From: Bin87 sp965207585
Lineage (GTDB): Bacteria > Chloroflexota > Dehalococcoidia > Lucifugimonadales > UBA3495
DNA: 64,000 nt
Assembly: GCA_965207585.1 (NCBI GenBank)
Contig: CBDBMT010000003.1
Location: forward strand, 3,224,001 to 3,288,000
Reading direction: 5' to 3'
In this document: positions 49,936-60,900 of the stretch, one piece after another
Numbering within the stretch: the first letter of the stretch is position 1
Layout: every line of letters begins with the position of its first letter
Notes under the pieces: model-generated
What the model was told of the DNA's origin: nothing
Database searches by the model: none
What the model saw: only the letters and a program-made list of their open reading frames with translations
Program-made: the position numbers and the translations under genes

Positions 49936-51486
49936 TTGCAGTATGACTACATAATCGTCGGCGGAGGATCGGCCGGGTGCGCATTGGCCTCCCGATTAAC
50001 CGAGGACCCGAATGTGTCGGTCCTGCTCCTCGAGGCGGGCCCCGACTACCCGGATTTCGAACACCTGCCGATTGATCTGAAAGATGGCAACAACGTTTGG
50101 CGTTCCGCATACGGCCCGCACAGCTGGGGCTACCTGGCCAGGGGCACGCCACAGCAGGAAGAGCCCATCATCATCCCGCGCGGCAAGGCCATGGGGGGTT
50201 CGTCCAGCATCAACGGCCAGGTGCTGTTCCGCGGGGTGCCGGAGGACTACGACAATTGGGCGATCTGGGGGAACGACGAGTGGTCGTTCACCAAGGTGCT
50301 GCCCTATTTCCGCCGCCTGGAAAACGATCTCGACTTCGGCGGCGACGACTTCCACGGCAATTCCGGCCCGATCCCGGTGCGCCGCTACAAGCGACACGAG
50401 TGGCTGCCCGTCGCGGAAGCGTTCTACGACACGGTACGTGGACTGGGCTTCCCGGAAGACCCCGATCAGAACCACCCGGACTCGGTCGGCGTAGCGGCGC
50501 GTCCGCTGAACAACATCGACGGGGTCCGCATGAGCACCTCGTTGACTTACCTGTCCCTCGCCCGCCATCGGATGAACCTGACGGTGCGCGGCAACGTGGT
50601 GACGCGTCGAGTGCTATTCGAAGACAAGACCGCCGTCGGCGTCGAAGCGGAGAGCGGCGGCGAGATTTTCGAGGTGTACGGCGACCAAATAATCCTGAGC
50701 GCCGGCGCCGTCGGATCTCCCCAGATCTTGTTGCTGTCGGGGGTCGGTCCCGCCGACCACCTTGGGGAAATGGGGATACCGCTGGTGCACGAGCTCACCG
50801 GGGTAGGGGAGAACCTGCGGGACCACCCTGCGGTGTTCAGCCTGTTCCGCGGAGTGGGCGACCCCCCGGATCTGGACGCCCCCAGCATCCAGGTCGCGTT
50901 GCGATATAGCCCGGAGGGCACTGGAACCCGAGGGGACATCCAGCTTTCTCCGCTTCTGATGACCAGCGAGCATCGCCCGGCCAGCGTAAACATTGATAGC
51001 GATGATTTCCACTTCGGCTTCAGCGCGGCCTTGCAGAACGCGGCCACGGCCGGTCGCCTGCGTCTGACGTCCACCGATCCTCACGTGCAACCGGACCTGT
51101 TCTACGACTACCTATCCGACCCGGTAGACCGGCAGCGGCTGCGTGCTGCGGTGCGATTGGGCCTGCAGATTGCGGAACAGCCCACATTTCGCGAATTCGT
51201 CGCCGAGCGCCTGTCTCCCACGGACGAGGATCTGGCATCCGACGCCGCGTTGGACCAGTGGATGTTGCGCAACGCCTACACCCAGCACCATTCGTCCGGC
51301 ACCTGCAAGATGGGCCCGGGCTCGGACCTGGACGCGGTGGTTGACCAATATTGCCGAGTCTACGGCATGCAGAACATTCGCGTGGTCGACGCCTCGGTGA
51401 TGCCCGACGTGATCCGCGCCAACACCAACGCCACGACGATCATGATCGCCGAGCGCGTGGCGGACTTCATTAAGGAAGGCAAATAG
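49936..51486 (+). CDS. GMC-family oxidoreductase (choline dehydrogenase-like)
   Basis: A 516-aa FAD enzyme oxidising alcohols. It starts at TTG 49936, with GGGAGGTAA 4-5 nt upstream. FAD motif YIIVGGGSAGCALASRLTED is at the N terminus. PRGKAMGGSSSINGQVLFRG and SAGAVGSPQILLLSGVG are the two GMC signatures. The active-site His is in HHSSGTCKMG, and the Asn is in NTNATTIMIAERVAD. Substrate is unknown; SAR202-type genomes carry many such genes. Confidence 0.93.
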   Translation: MQYDYIIVGGGSAGCALASRLTEDPNVSVLLLEAGPDYPDFEHLPIDLKDGNNVWRSAYGPHSWGYLARGTPQQEEPIIIPRGKAMGGSSSINGQVLFRGVPEDYDNWAIWGNDEWSFTKVLPYFRRLENDLDFGGDDFHGNSGPIPVRRYKRHEWLPVAEAFYDTVRGLGFPEDPDQNHPDSVGVAARPLNNIDGVRMSTSLTYLSLARHRMNLTVRGNVVTRRVLFEDKTAVGVEAESGGEIFEVYGDQIILSAGAVGSPQILLLSGVGPADHLGEMGIPLVHELTGVGENLRDHPAVFSLFRGVGDPPDLDAPSIQVALRYSPEGTGTRGDIQLSPLLMTSEHRPASVNIDSDDFHFGFSAALQNAATAGRLRLTSTDPHVQPDLFYDYLSDPVDRQRLRAAVRLGLQIAEQPTFREFVAERLSPTDEDLASDAALDQWMLRNAYTQHHSSGTCKMGPGSDLDAVVDQYCRVYGMQNIRVVDASVMPDVIRANTNATTIMIAERVADFIKEGK

Positions 51487-51565
51487 TATCGCTCCTTCCA
51501 CAGGCTCGTGCTTTTGCCACCATCCCAGATACGACAACCAACGCAACAGAGGACGGCACCAAGCA

Positions 51566-52981
51566 ATGACTACTTCGGCAACTCGCATCGAACGCGACTC
51601 CATGGGTGAGATGGAAGTCCCCGCCGACGCCCTTTACGGCGCATCGACCATGCGGGCGGTTCTGAACTTCCCCATCAGCGACCTGCGCTTTCCCCGGCAA
51701 TTCATACGGGCCTTGGGGCTAATAAAATTGGCCGCGGCCCAGACCAACATGGATCTCGGCGTCCTGGACCCGACGGTCGGCAATGCCATCGTGCAGGCGG
51801 CTCAAGAAGTCGTCGATGGCAAACACGACGATCACTTCGTGTTGGACATCTTCCAGACCGGCTCGGGCACCTCGACCAACACCAACGCCAACGAGGTGAT
51901 CGCCAACCGGGCCTCGCAGATCCTGGGTGGCGACCTAGGCTCGCGGCTGGTGCACCCCAACGACAATGTCAACCTGGGGCAGTCTTCCAACGACGTGATC
52001 CCGACGGCGATCCACCTGGCGGCGCTTCTTGGCATGACAGAGGACCTGGAGCCGGCGCTGGAGTCGCTCCGGTCAGCTTTGCAGGAGAAAGCCGACGAGT
52101 TCTGGCCGATCATCAAGACAGGACGGACCCACCTGCAGGATGCGACCCCGGTTCGCCTGGGCCAGGAATTCAGCGGCTACGCCGGCCAGGCCGAATACAG
52201 TGTAACCCGGGTGGGTCGGGCCCAGGAGGCCCTTGCGGAGGTGGCGCTCGGCGGCACTGCGGTCGGCACCGGCGTGAACACCCACCCGGAATTCTCACAA
52301 CGGACCTGCGCGCGATTGGCCGAGATGACCGGGATCGCCATCCGAGAAACGGGCAACCACTTCCAGGCGCAGTCGGCGCTGGACGGCATTGTCGAGGCGA
52401 GCGGCCAGTTGAAAACCGTTGCCATCAGCCTGCACAAGATCGCCAACGACATCCGGTTCCTGGGGTGCGGGCCCCGCGCCGGCCTGGGCGAAATCAATGT
52501 GCCGGAAGTTCAGCCGGGCAGCAGCATCATGCCGGGCAAGGTCAACCCGGTGATTTCGGAATCGGTTATCCAGGTCGCAGCCCACGTGGTGGGCAATGAC
52601 GCGGCGGTCGCCCTGGCCGGCGCCGGCGGGTATTTCGAGCTGAACACCATGATGCCCCTGGCGGCTTACAACCTCCTGCAGTCGGTGTCGTTGCTGGCCG
52701 CCTCGGCGGGCAATTTCGCAGACCAGTGCGTGGTCGGGATCACCGCGACGGATACGGGTCCTGCCATGGTGGAAAAGGGCCTGATGCTGGGCACGGCGTT
52801 GGCTCCGTCCATTGGTTATGACGCCGCTGCGGGCATTGCCAAGAAGGCCGCCGAAACGGGACACACGATTCGGGAGATCGCCCGAAGCGACACTTCCCTC
52901 AGCGAAGCGGAACTTGACGCCCTGCTCAATCCGGAGGAGATGACCAAGCCGAGCCTCGAGGTTCGGGGCGGCGGCGGATGA
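51566..52981 (+). CDS. fumC: fumarate hydratase, class II
   Basis: A 471-aa homotetrameric hydratase interconverting fumarate and malate. It contains TGSGTSTNTNANEVIANRAS, TGRTHLQDATPVRLGQEFSG and the superfamily signature GSSIMPGKVNPV with its catalytic Ser loop. The N-terminal RIERDSMGEMEVP and overall length fit FumC better than aspartase. It complements mdh and icd at the other end of the window. Gap to the GMC gene is 79 nt. Confidence 0.93.
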   Translation: MTTSATRIERDSMGEMEVPADALYGASTMRAVLNFPISDLRFPRQFIRALGLIKLAAAQTNMDLGVLDPTVGNAIVQAAQEVVDGKHDDHFVLDIFQTGSGTSTNTNANEVIANRASQILGGDLGSRLVHPNDNVNLGQSSNDVIPTAIHLAALLGMTEDLEPALESLRSALQEKADEFWPIIKTGRTHLQDATPVRLGQEFSGYAGQAEYSVTRVGRAQEALAEVALGGTAVGTGVNTHPEFSQRTCARLAEMTGIAIRETGNHFQAQSALDGIVEASGQLKTVAISLHKIANDIRFLGCGPRAGLGEINVPEVQPGSSIMPGKVNPVISESVIQVAAHVVGNDAAVALAGAGGYFELNTMMPLAAYNLLQSVSLLAASAGNFADQCVVGITATDTGPAMVEKGLMLGTALAPSIGYDAAAGIAKKAAETGHTIREIARSDTSLSEAELDALLNPEEMTKPSLEVRGGGG

Positions 52982-52984
52982 GAT

Positions 52985-53094
52985 CGTCAGAATCAGGATT
53001 TGCCGGATTTGCGGATTATCAAGATTGAGCCGGTGGCGGTGATCATGACCACAATCCCGAAAATCCCATAATCCAGTGAATCCTGATTCTGACG
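52985..53094. repeat. 110-nt inverted repeat of GGATT motifs (MITE-like), family C
   Basis: The outer arms CGTCAGAATCAGGATT (52985-53000) and AATCCTGATTCTGACG (53079-53094) are perfect 16-nt inverted repeats. Inside, GGATT-type words recur on both sides. A second pairing GGTGATCA/TGACC lies at the centre. It occupies the gap between fumC and the rpoB promoter and may act as a fumC terminator, though without a T-run. Confidence 0.75.
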
Positions 53095-53132
53095 AGGACT
53101 CTGGAAAGGCCCGAAAGTCGATGGCTTTCAGA

Positions 53133-53162
53133 TTGACAAATCTGTTCCAAATCAGATACCAT
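53133..53162 (+). promoter_or_regulatory. candidate rpoBC promoter
   Basis: TTGACA (53133-53138), an 18-nt spacer and TACCAT (53157-53162), 200 nt before the rpoB ATG. The leader between shows no clear gene. The usual rplKAJL genes are not upstream, so rpoBC seems to have its own promoter. Confidence 0.5.
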
Positions 53163-53361
53163 ATCGGCACTTTCAATATATGCGCAGAATACTCATCGCT
53201 CTGATTTTTTGAAGTTCCGCCTGCTCCCTCAGCCCTAACTGGCCCTTTGATGCGGCTTGCCGGCAGCGGCAGGCCGTGTCTTCGTGTCTGCTCATGAACT
53301 ACAGAGGAGCAGGCAAAATTTCGTTAACCACCCACTGCGCACCCATCAGGAGGGTCGTTTC

Positions 53362-56300
53362 ATGGTCTTGACCCGTAAACGCTCAGGCAGGAATGAACGC
53401 GGTCTGTCCGCTCGCGACGTGAAAACCTATTCGGATTCCAGCATCGCGAATGTTCTGGACGTGCCCAATCTCATCAGAAGCCAGATCGAATCCTTCGACT
53501 GGTTCAAGACAAACGGACTGGCAGAGACTTTCCGGGACTGCTCGCCCATCGTCGCCGGCATAACCCGGCGTTTCGCCAATGGCGAGGCGTCGCGCCGGGC
53601 CGAGAGATTCGAGCTGTATTTCCTGGACCACTGGTTCGACGCGCCGCAGTTCAGTCCGGAGGAGTGCCGGGAGCGCGAGATTACCTTTTCCCAGCCGTTG
53701 TACGTCAAAGCGCAGTTGCGGGACCAGGAAACGGGCGAGATCACCGAATCGGACATCTTCTTCGGCGACGTGCCGATGATGACCGACACCGGCACTTTCA
53801 TCATCAACGGCGCCGAGCGAGTGCTCGTCAGCCAACTCCAGCGGGCCCCCGGCGTATACTTCGAACGCGAGCCGTCGCAGGATCCGGCGTGCCCCGAGTG
53901 CGGGAAACTGGAAAACTGGTACTACAAGGCCCGCATATCGGCCAGCCGCGGCGCTCGCATCGAGCTGTCCACCTGGACTCACTACTACGCCCGCCGCCGC
54001 AACCTTCCGGAAACGATCACGGTCAGCGTCGACCGCCGTCGCCGCATGGGTGTGTCCACGTTCCTCTACGCGTTGGGCATCGTCAGCGCCGAGGAGATGA
54101 GGGCGCTGTTCGAGGAAGTGGACAACCACGAATGCCGCCGCTTTGTCGCCGGCGCTGAGCCCGCGGAAGATCGCGACTACAATCCTCGTGACGAGGAACT
54201 CCGGTCATTGTGGGACCGTATGCACCCTGACCGCGAGTTCGACAGCCAGCAGGCGTATCGCATCGGCCTGGCCCAGCGGAACCTGTACAAGTGGCTGCGC
54301 CCCGGAGAACCGGCAGTACAGGTGGACGCCGCCTGCACTTTCGTACTGAACCATTTCTACGACGGCCGGCGGTTCGACCTCGGCGAAGTGGGCCGCATTA
54401 AAGTGGACCAGCGCCTGGGCCGATCCAGCTCGCAGGTCCTGACCGAACACCAGAAGAACGTCCTAGACGTCGTGCGCAACCGAATGGAAAATGGCGACGG
54501 GGCCACGCCCGCGGAAATTTTCGAGGCTTCGGGCCGGGAGCACCGGATACTTTCAGACCGTGATGTCGACGCCCTAATCAACTACGGTTACCTGGCGCGA
54601 CGGGCCGACCGACGGATCGTATCCGTCGACCTGTTCGAAGGACAGTCAGAGGACGAGCAGACCGTTCGCGTGGAGACCTACGACGCCGCCAACGCCGGTA
54701 CGCTCCTGTCTCTGATTGGAACGCAGGAAGACGGCGCCCGCACGGTTCGGGTCCAACAGCAGGTCACCGAGACCCTGGGAGACCCGGTGGCCATTGCCAC
54801 ACAACCGATCTTCGGCGGTTCCACGTCTGACGACGCCATTTCCCACGGCGAAGTCGCCATTATGAAGAACCGTTTTCTGGCCGGCGACAGCATCGTCGAA
54901 GCGGGCCAGTTGATCTACGCCGAGCGCGTCAGCCAGGGTCCGTTCCAGTCGTGGCGGCTCACGCCGGTTCGCGCTCGAGCTTCGCGTATCGTCGGCGTGG
55001 TAACCGAGGTGAATTGCGGCGCCAACGGCAACATGCACAAGATCCGGTTCAATCTTCCGGGCATCGAACTGGACGAGCGCCGCGTGCTTGACCTGATGGA
55101 CATTGTCGACACGCTGGAGGCGTTGATCACGCAGCACGTCGCCAACAGCGAGCCCCGCGACAACATTGACCACCTGGGCAACCGTCGCGTCCGCGTGGCC
55201 GGCGAACTGATGCGCGACCAGGTGCGCATTGGCCTGCTCCGCATGCACCGGATGTTCCAGGACCGGGTCGGCCGCCTGGAAAAACCCGAGGATGCCGTCC
55301 CGGCGAAGCTGGTGAACGTACGACCGGTGACCGGCGCCATCAGGGAGTTCTTCGGCGGCGACAAGCTTTCGCAGTTCATGGACCAGACCAACCCGCTGGC
55401 GGAGTTGACCCACAAGCGCCGCCTCTCTGCGTTGGGCCGCGGCGGCCTCACCCGGGAACGGGCGGGCTTCGACGTGCGCGACGTGCATGCGTCGCACTAC
55501 GGTCGCATCTGTCCCATCGAGACACCGGAAGGAGCCAACATCGGCCTGTTGAGCAGCCTGGCCGCCTATGCTCGCATTGACCGGCTGGGGTTCATCGAGA
55601 CTCCCTATTGGCCTGTAATCAAACAGTTGTGGCTGGGTGATTGCCGTACTCCCGGATTGCCCGGATATTTCGATCCCATCGGCCACAAGGTGGCCGCAGA
55701 TGTAAGCACCCGCAAGGGTGAAGTTATCGTCGCAGCCGGCGATACGATCACCGAGGATCATTGGCGCCGGCTCCGGCGGCTGTCCGGAGACCTCGCCATC
55801 GATGTCGCGCCGTTCGTTGACACTCGTCCCGAGAGCGTCCAATACCTGACGGCCGACCTTGAAGAGCAATATCGAATCGCGCAAGCCAACTCCGGCTTCG
55901 ACGATCTGTACCAGTTCACCGACGAGTTGGTCGAGGTGCGCGAGGGAGACAACTATCGTTTGGCTCCCCCGGCCACAGTGGAATACGCCGACGTGTCTCC
56001 CCTCCAGATCATGAGCGTGTCAGCCGCGTTGATCCCGTTCCTTGAACACGATGATGCCAACCGCGCGCTGATGGGATGCAACATGCAGCGGCAAGCGGTG
56101 CCGCTGCTCCAGCCGCAGGCCCCCATCGTCGGCACCGGCATCGAAAGCCGCGTCGCGCGGGATAGCGGACAGGTGCTGCTGTCGCGCGTCCGAGGCTCTG
56201 TGGTGTCCGTGAACGGCCGCGAAGTCGTCGTGGTGGACGATGCCGGCCGTGAACACGCCCACCGGCTGATCAAGTTCGCGCGGACCAACCAGGGCACCTG

Positions 56301-57918
56301 CCTGAACCAGCGGCCCGTCGTGCAGAAGGGGGACCACGTCAACGTGGGCGACACACTGGCCGACAGTTCTTCCACCGACGGCGGCGAGCTGGCTCTGGGC
56401 CAGAACGTGCTCGTGGCGTTCATGTCTTGGGAAGGCTACAACTACGAGGACGCCATCATCATCAGCGAACGCCTGGTCAAGGACGACCAGTTCACCTCCG
56501 TCCACATTGAGAAGTACGAGGTTGAAAGCCGGTCGACCAAGCTGGGTGACGAGGAAATCACCCGTGACATTCCCAATGTGGGTGAAGGCAACCTGAGGGA
56601 CCTGGACGAACGCGGGATCATCAGGATCGGCGCAGACGTCGGCCCCGGCGACATCCTCGTCGGCAAGGTCACTCCCAAGGGCGAAACCGAAATGACGGCC
56701 GAGGAACGCCTGCTGCGCGCCATCTTCGGCGAAAAGTCCAAGGATGTCCGCGATACTTCCCTGCGGGTCCCGCACGGCCAGCGCGGCAAGGTCATTGGCG
56801 TGAAGGCGCTCAGCCGCGAAAAGCGCGGCGACGAACAGCCCGGAGACCAGTTGCCGCCGGACGTTAACGAGGCGATCCGTGTTTGGGTCGCGCAGACCCG
56901 CAAGATCTCCGTCGGCGACAAGATGGCTGGTCGGCACGGCAATAAAGGCGTGGTGTCACGCATTTTGCCCGAAGAGGACATGCCATTCCTACCTGACGGC
57001 ACCCCGGTCGACATCATCCTCAACCCCATCGGCGTACCCTCGCGCATGAACCTGGGCCAGGTGCTGGAAAGCCATCTGGGCTGGGCGGCGCGGAGTTTGA
57101 ACTTCCAAGCCCTTACCCCCGTGTTCGAGGGCGCTGACGACGACAACATCGAAGACTCGCTGGCTCGCTGGTGGTTTGCCGAGCAGGCCAAGGCCGCTGA
57201 CAACAGCGCCGACCCCGAGGGCGAAATCGACCTCAGGAAGGTTTACGCCTGGCTGCGCGAGCAGGGCTTCGATCCGGAAGCAATCTACGATGAGACCCAG
57301 CACGGCCATGCGCGCGAGGCGTGTCTGTACCTCTGGCTCAGGGACGTCGCTGGTGAGAACCCCGACGGGCTCGGCCTGGCCGAACTCCATCAGATGGCGC
57401 TGGATGTGCACCGTGACAAACTGATCTCGCCGCCCACCTTCGCCAAGTTCCAACTTTACGACGGCAGGTCCGGCGAGCCTTTCGATCAGCCGGTCGCCGT
57501 CGGAAGCATCTACATGCTGAAACTGATCCACCTGGTTGAGGACAAGATCCACGCCAGGTCCACCGGCCCCTACTCCATGATCACCCAGCAGCCCCTGGGC
57601 GGAAAGGCCCAGTTCGGCGGCCAGCGTTTTGGTGAGATGGAGGTTTGGGCGTTGGAAGCCTACTCGGCCGCGCACAACCTCCAGGAGGTGCTGACAATCA
57701 AATCCGACGACGTAACCGGTCGGGTAAATACCTACGAATCCATCGTCAAGGGCAACCCCATCACCCAACCCGGCATCCCGGAATCCTTCAACGTCTTGCT
57801 CAAAGAACTCCAAAGCCTGGGGCTGAACGTGAGACTGGAGGACGAAGAGGAGCAGGAAGACGGCAGCCTGGGTCTGCCTGGCGAAGACGACTATCTCTTC
57901 ACCGCGGAGGTCAACTAG
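53362..57918 (+). CDS. rpoB: RNA polymerase beta subunit
   Basis: A 1518-aa catalytic subunit. ATG 53362 is chosen for AGGAGGG 7 nt upstream. The rifampicin-pocket region (LSQFMDQTNPLAELTHKRRL, residues about 668-690, then ALGRGGLTRERAGF) keeps the Asp, His and Ser of sensitive enzymes. The C-terminal GGKAQFGGQRFGEMEVWALE is conserved. It is about 175 residues longer than E. coli RpoB. One small insertion near residue 174 adds a CPECG half-zinc-finger (Cys177, Cys180), and a larger one at about 1270-1350 includes an acidic helical stretch. Confidence 0.97.
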   Translation: MVLTRKRSGRNERGLSARDVKTYSDSSIANVLDVPNLIRSQIESFDWFKTNGLAETFRDCSPIVAGITRRFANGEASRRAERFELYFLDHWFDAPQFSPEECREREITFSQPLYVKAQLRDQETGEITESDIFFGDVPMMTDTGTFIINGAERVLVSQLQRAPGVYFEREPSQDPACPECGKLENWYYKARISASRGARIELSTWTHYYARRRNLPETITVSVDRRRRMGVSTFLYALGIVSAEEMRALFEEVDNHECRRFVAGAEPAEDRDYNPRDEELRSLWDRMHPDREFDSQQAYRIGLAQRNLYKWLRPGEPAVQVDAACTFVLNHFYDGRRFDLGEVGRIKVDQRLGRSSSQVLTEHQKNVLDVVRNRMENGDGATPAEIFEASGREHRILSDRDVDALINYGYLARRADRRIVSVDLFEGQSEDEQTVRVETYDAANAGTLLSLIGTQEDGARTVRVQQQVTETLGDPVAIATQPIFGGSTSDDAISHGEVAIMKNRFLAGDSIVEAGQLIYAERVSQGPFQSWRLTPVRARASRIVGVVTEVNCGANGNMHKIRFNLPGIELDERRVLDLMDIVDTLEALITQHVANSEPRDNIDHLGNRRVRVAGELMRDQVRIGLLRMHRMFQDRVGRLEKPEDAVPAKLVNVRPVTGAIREFFGGDKLSQFMDQTNPLAELTHKRRLSALGRGGLTRERAGFDVRDVHASHYGRICPIETPEGANIGLLSSLAAYARIDRLGFIETPYWPVIKQLWLGDCRTPGLPGYFDPIGHKVAADVSTRKGEVIVAAGDTITEDHWRRLRRLSGDLAIDVAPFVDTRPESVQYLTADLEEQYRIAQANSGFDDLYQFTDELVEVREGDNYRLAPPATVEYADVSPLQIMSVSAALIPFLEHDDANRALMGCNMQRQAVPLLQPQAPIVGTGIESRVARDSGQVLLSRVRGSVVSVNGREVVVVDDAGREHAHRLIKFARTNQGTCLNQRPVVQKGDHVNVGDTLADSSSTDGGELALGQNVLVAFMSWEGYNYEDAIIISERLVKDDQFTSVHIEKYEVESRSTKLGDEEITRDIPNVGEGNLRDLDERGIIRIGADVGPGDILVGKVTPKGETEMTAEERLLRAIFGEKSKDVRDTSLRVPHGQRGKVIGVKALSREKRGDEQPGDQLPPDVNEAIRVWVAQTRKISVGDKMAGRHGNKGVVSRILPEEDMPFLPDGTPVDIILNPIGVPSRMNLGQVLESHLGWAARSLNFQALTPVFEGADDDNIEDSLARWWFAEQAKAADNSADPEGEIDLRKVYAWLREQGFDPEAIYDETQHGHAREACLYLWLRDVAGENPDGLGLAELHQMALDVHRDKLISPPTFAKFQLYDGRSGEPFDQPVAVGSIYMLKLIHLVEDKIHARSTGPYSMITQQPLGGKAQFGGQRFGEMEVWALEAYSAAHNLQEVLTIKSDDVTGRVNTYESIVKGNPITQPGIPESFNVLLKELQSLGLNVRLEDEEEQEDGSLGLPGEDDYLFTAEVN

Positions 57919-57921
57919 ATT

Positions 57922-60900
57922 ATGGTCAGAATGCTGGACAACCGCGAAGCCACTTCATCCGACTTCAACGCAATTCGCATTTCCATCGCCTCGCCCGAGC
58001 AGATCACCGGGTGGTCGTCGGGCGAAGTTCAAAAGGGCGAAACCATCAACTACCGCACGCAGCGGCCTGAAAAGGATGGCCTGTTCTGCGAGCGAATCTT
58101 CGGCCCAACCAAGGACTGGGAATGCCAGTGCGGCAAGTACAAGCGCCAGAAATACAAGGGCGTCGTGTGCGACCGCTGTGGCGTTGAGGTCACGCGGGCG
58201 AACGTTCGACGCCAGCGGTTGGGACACATCGCCCTGGCCGCCCCGGTGGCCAACATCTGGTTCGTGAAAAACACTCCCAGCGTGATGAGCCTGGCGCTTG
58301 ACCTGAAATTGTCCGACCTCACCCGCGTTCTCTATTACTCGGCCTACGTGATCAACCAGGTCGACATCGACCTGATGCGTGAGCAACTGGAGCGACATAG
58401 CACCGAAGTCGACGAACTGCGGGAAGGCCCTCTGGCGGTTGCCTACGGCGCGTGGCAGCGCATCGCGGACCGTGTGAGCGATTGGGCGCTGGACGGCAGC
58501 CTGCACGAGGCCGTGACGATTATCACCCCCCCGTCGCAAACCCTCCCGCAGGTAGTCGCTGCGGCCAAGGCCGCCCTGGATCGCCTGTCTGGCGTTCAGG
58601 ATCCGGAGGATGACGATTTCACCGCAGAGTTGGAAGCCGTGCTGGCACTGGCGGCGGAAGGGATTAAGGCAGAACGCGCGACTTACGCGGTCGGCCAGTT
58701 GCTGTTGGCGGAAGGGGTCATCGACTCTCCCGACAAGTTGGCCCTGGCCGCGATCGAGGGCGACCAGGTCGCGGTGGCGATCTCTGGCCTTCACCACGGC
58801 AGCATGCCCATTGTGGATGCGTTGGAACAGCAATCCTCGCACGCCCAAACCATGGTTGACGCCTTCAACGCCTGGCATAGCAATCCCAGCGAGGAGTCGC
58901 AGGACGACTTGGTCGACGCCGTTGAACGCCTGCGCAGTGATATCGCTGTCGTCTACGATGAGGCGTTGCTGCCTGCCGTCAGCGGCGTAGCCGCCGCAGT
59001 GACCGGCGTTGGTTCCGCGTCCTTCGGACCGACCGCACAGCAGCCGTTGTCGGACGACCTGGCGGAGATCGAGCACGCCTTGTCCACCGTCGAAGCAGCG
59101 GTCCGCAGCTGGAACTACCGCCGCTCGGACGATAACCCAGAAGGGCGTGGCTGGAACCTGCCGGCATTCAACGCGCTGCTGGAGCGTTTGCAGGCTGACA
59201 GCGCCGATATGAAAGTGATCGGCGAATTGGAAGACCGCATCGAGTTCATCCAAACCGACATCACGCCGGAGGATCAGCAAAAAGAAATCTCGCTGTGGCG
59301 GCGGCAATTGCCGGTGCTTCGTGACTTGATCGGCGTTGTCGATGATTATCTCTTGCGCGCCGTCTCCGAGCGGCGGAAGGAAGCCGTTGACCTGATTCAG
59401 GCCATGCGGTGGCTCCGTTGGGATCCGTCCCAGCGGCCGCGCAGCATGGACGTGGACTGGCTGTGGGACGACTTGAAACTGCCAGCCGCAGCACGGAACG
59501 AGACCGAACTGCCGGACGAGTTCTACATCGCCCGCAGCGGCTCGCCGGGCCTGCACCTGACCACTCTTTCCACCAGCCGCTACGACCGACTGAAGCCCTT
59601 CTGGGGTGAGGCGTTCGACGCCGAGATGGGCGCTGAGCCAATTCTGGAGTTTTTGAAGTTGCTGGACCTGGACCTGGATCAGGAACGGTACTTTACCGAA
59701 CTGGAAATGCGGGCCACCTCCTCGCAGATCCGCACCAAGGCCGGCAAGCGCATGCGCCTGCTGGAAACCTTCCGGCGCAGCGAAAACCGGATGCAGGACA
59801 TGATCATGACCGTGCTGCCGGTGCTCCCGCCGGAACTGCGGCCCATGGTTCAGTTGGATGGCGGCCGGTTTGCCACCAGCGACTTGAACGACCTGTACCG
59901 GCGCGTGCTCTCCCGCAACCACCGACTCAAGCGCTTCGCGAGCATGCGCGCTCCGGGTCTGATGATTCGGAACGAAAAGCGGATGCTTCAGGAAGCCGTC
60001 GATTCGCTGATCGACAACGGTCGGCAGGGCAAGGCAGTCAAGGGCAAGCGCGATCACGCTCTCAAATCCCTGAGCGACCTTCTCAAGGGCAAGCAGGGCC
60101 GGTTCCGGCAGAACCTGCTGGGCAAGCGGGTGGACTACTCCGGCCGCTCCGTGATCGTGGTCGGCCCAGAACTGAAGATGGACGAATGCGGCCTGCCCAA
60201 GCGGATGGCCCTCGAGCTGTTCAAGCCTTTCGTGATGCACCGCCTCGTGTTGAACGCCCTGGCGCCCAACATCAAGGCCGCCAAGCGCATGGTCGAGCGA
60301 TCCTCGCCGGAGGTTTGGCACATCCTCGAGGACGTCATCAAGGACCGTCCGGTGATGTTGAACCGGGCGCCCACCCTGCACCGGCTGGGCATCCAGGCCT
60401 TCAAACCGGTGCTGATCGAAGGCAGCGCCATCCAGTTGCACCCGCTCGTGTGCTCAGCGTTCAACGCGGACTTCGACGGCGACCAGATGGCGGTGCACGT
60501 GCCCCTGTCGGCCATGGCGGTTCACGAAACCGGCTCGGTGATGCTGAGCACCAACAACATGCTGTCCCCCGCTTCGGGTGACCCGCTGGTCGCGCCCACC
60601 CTCGACATGGTGATGGGCTGCTACTACCTGACCGAACTGGTCTCGGACGCCAAAGGCGCCGGCGGCGTGTTCTACGATATCGACGAGGCCCGCATCGCGT
60701 ACTCTGACGGGCAGCTTGACCTGCGCGCCCCGATAACGGTGCTGAAGGTGGCCGGCACGGACGGCAAGATCGAGACCACCATGGGCCGCCTCATCTTCAA
60801 TGAAACCATCCCCGAAGCCCTGGGATACAAGAACGAGTTGATGGACCGGGGCGCCATCAAGGATCTCACGTCGGAGCTCTACCGAAACCTGTCCAACGAG

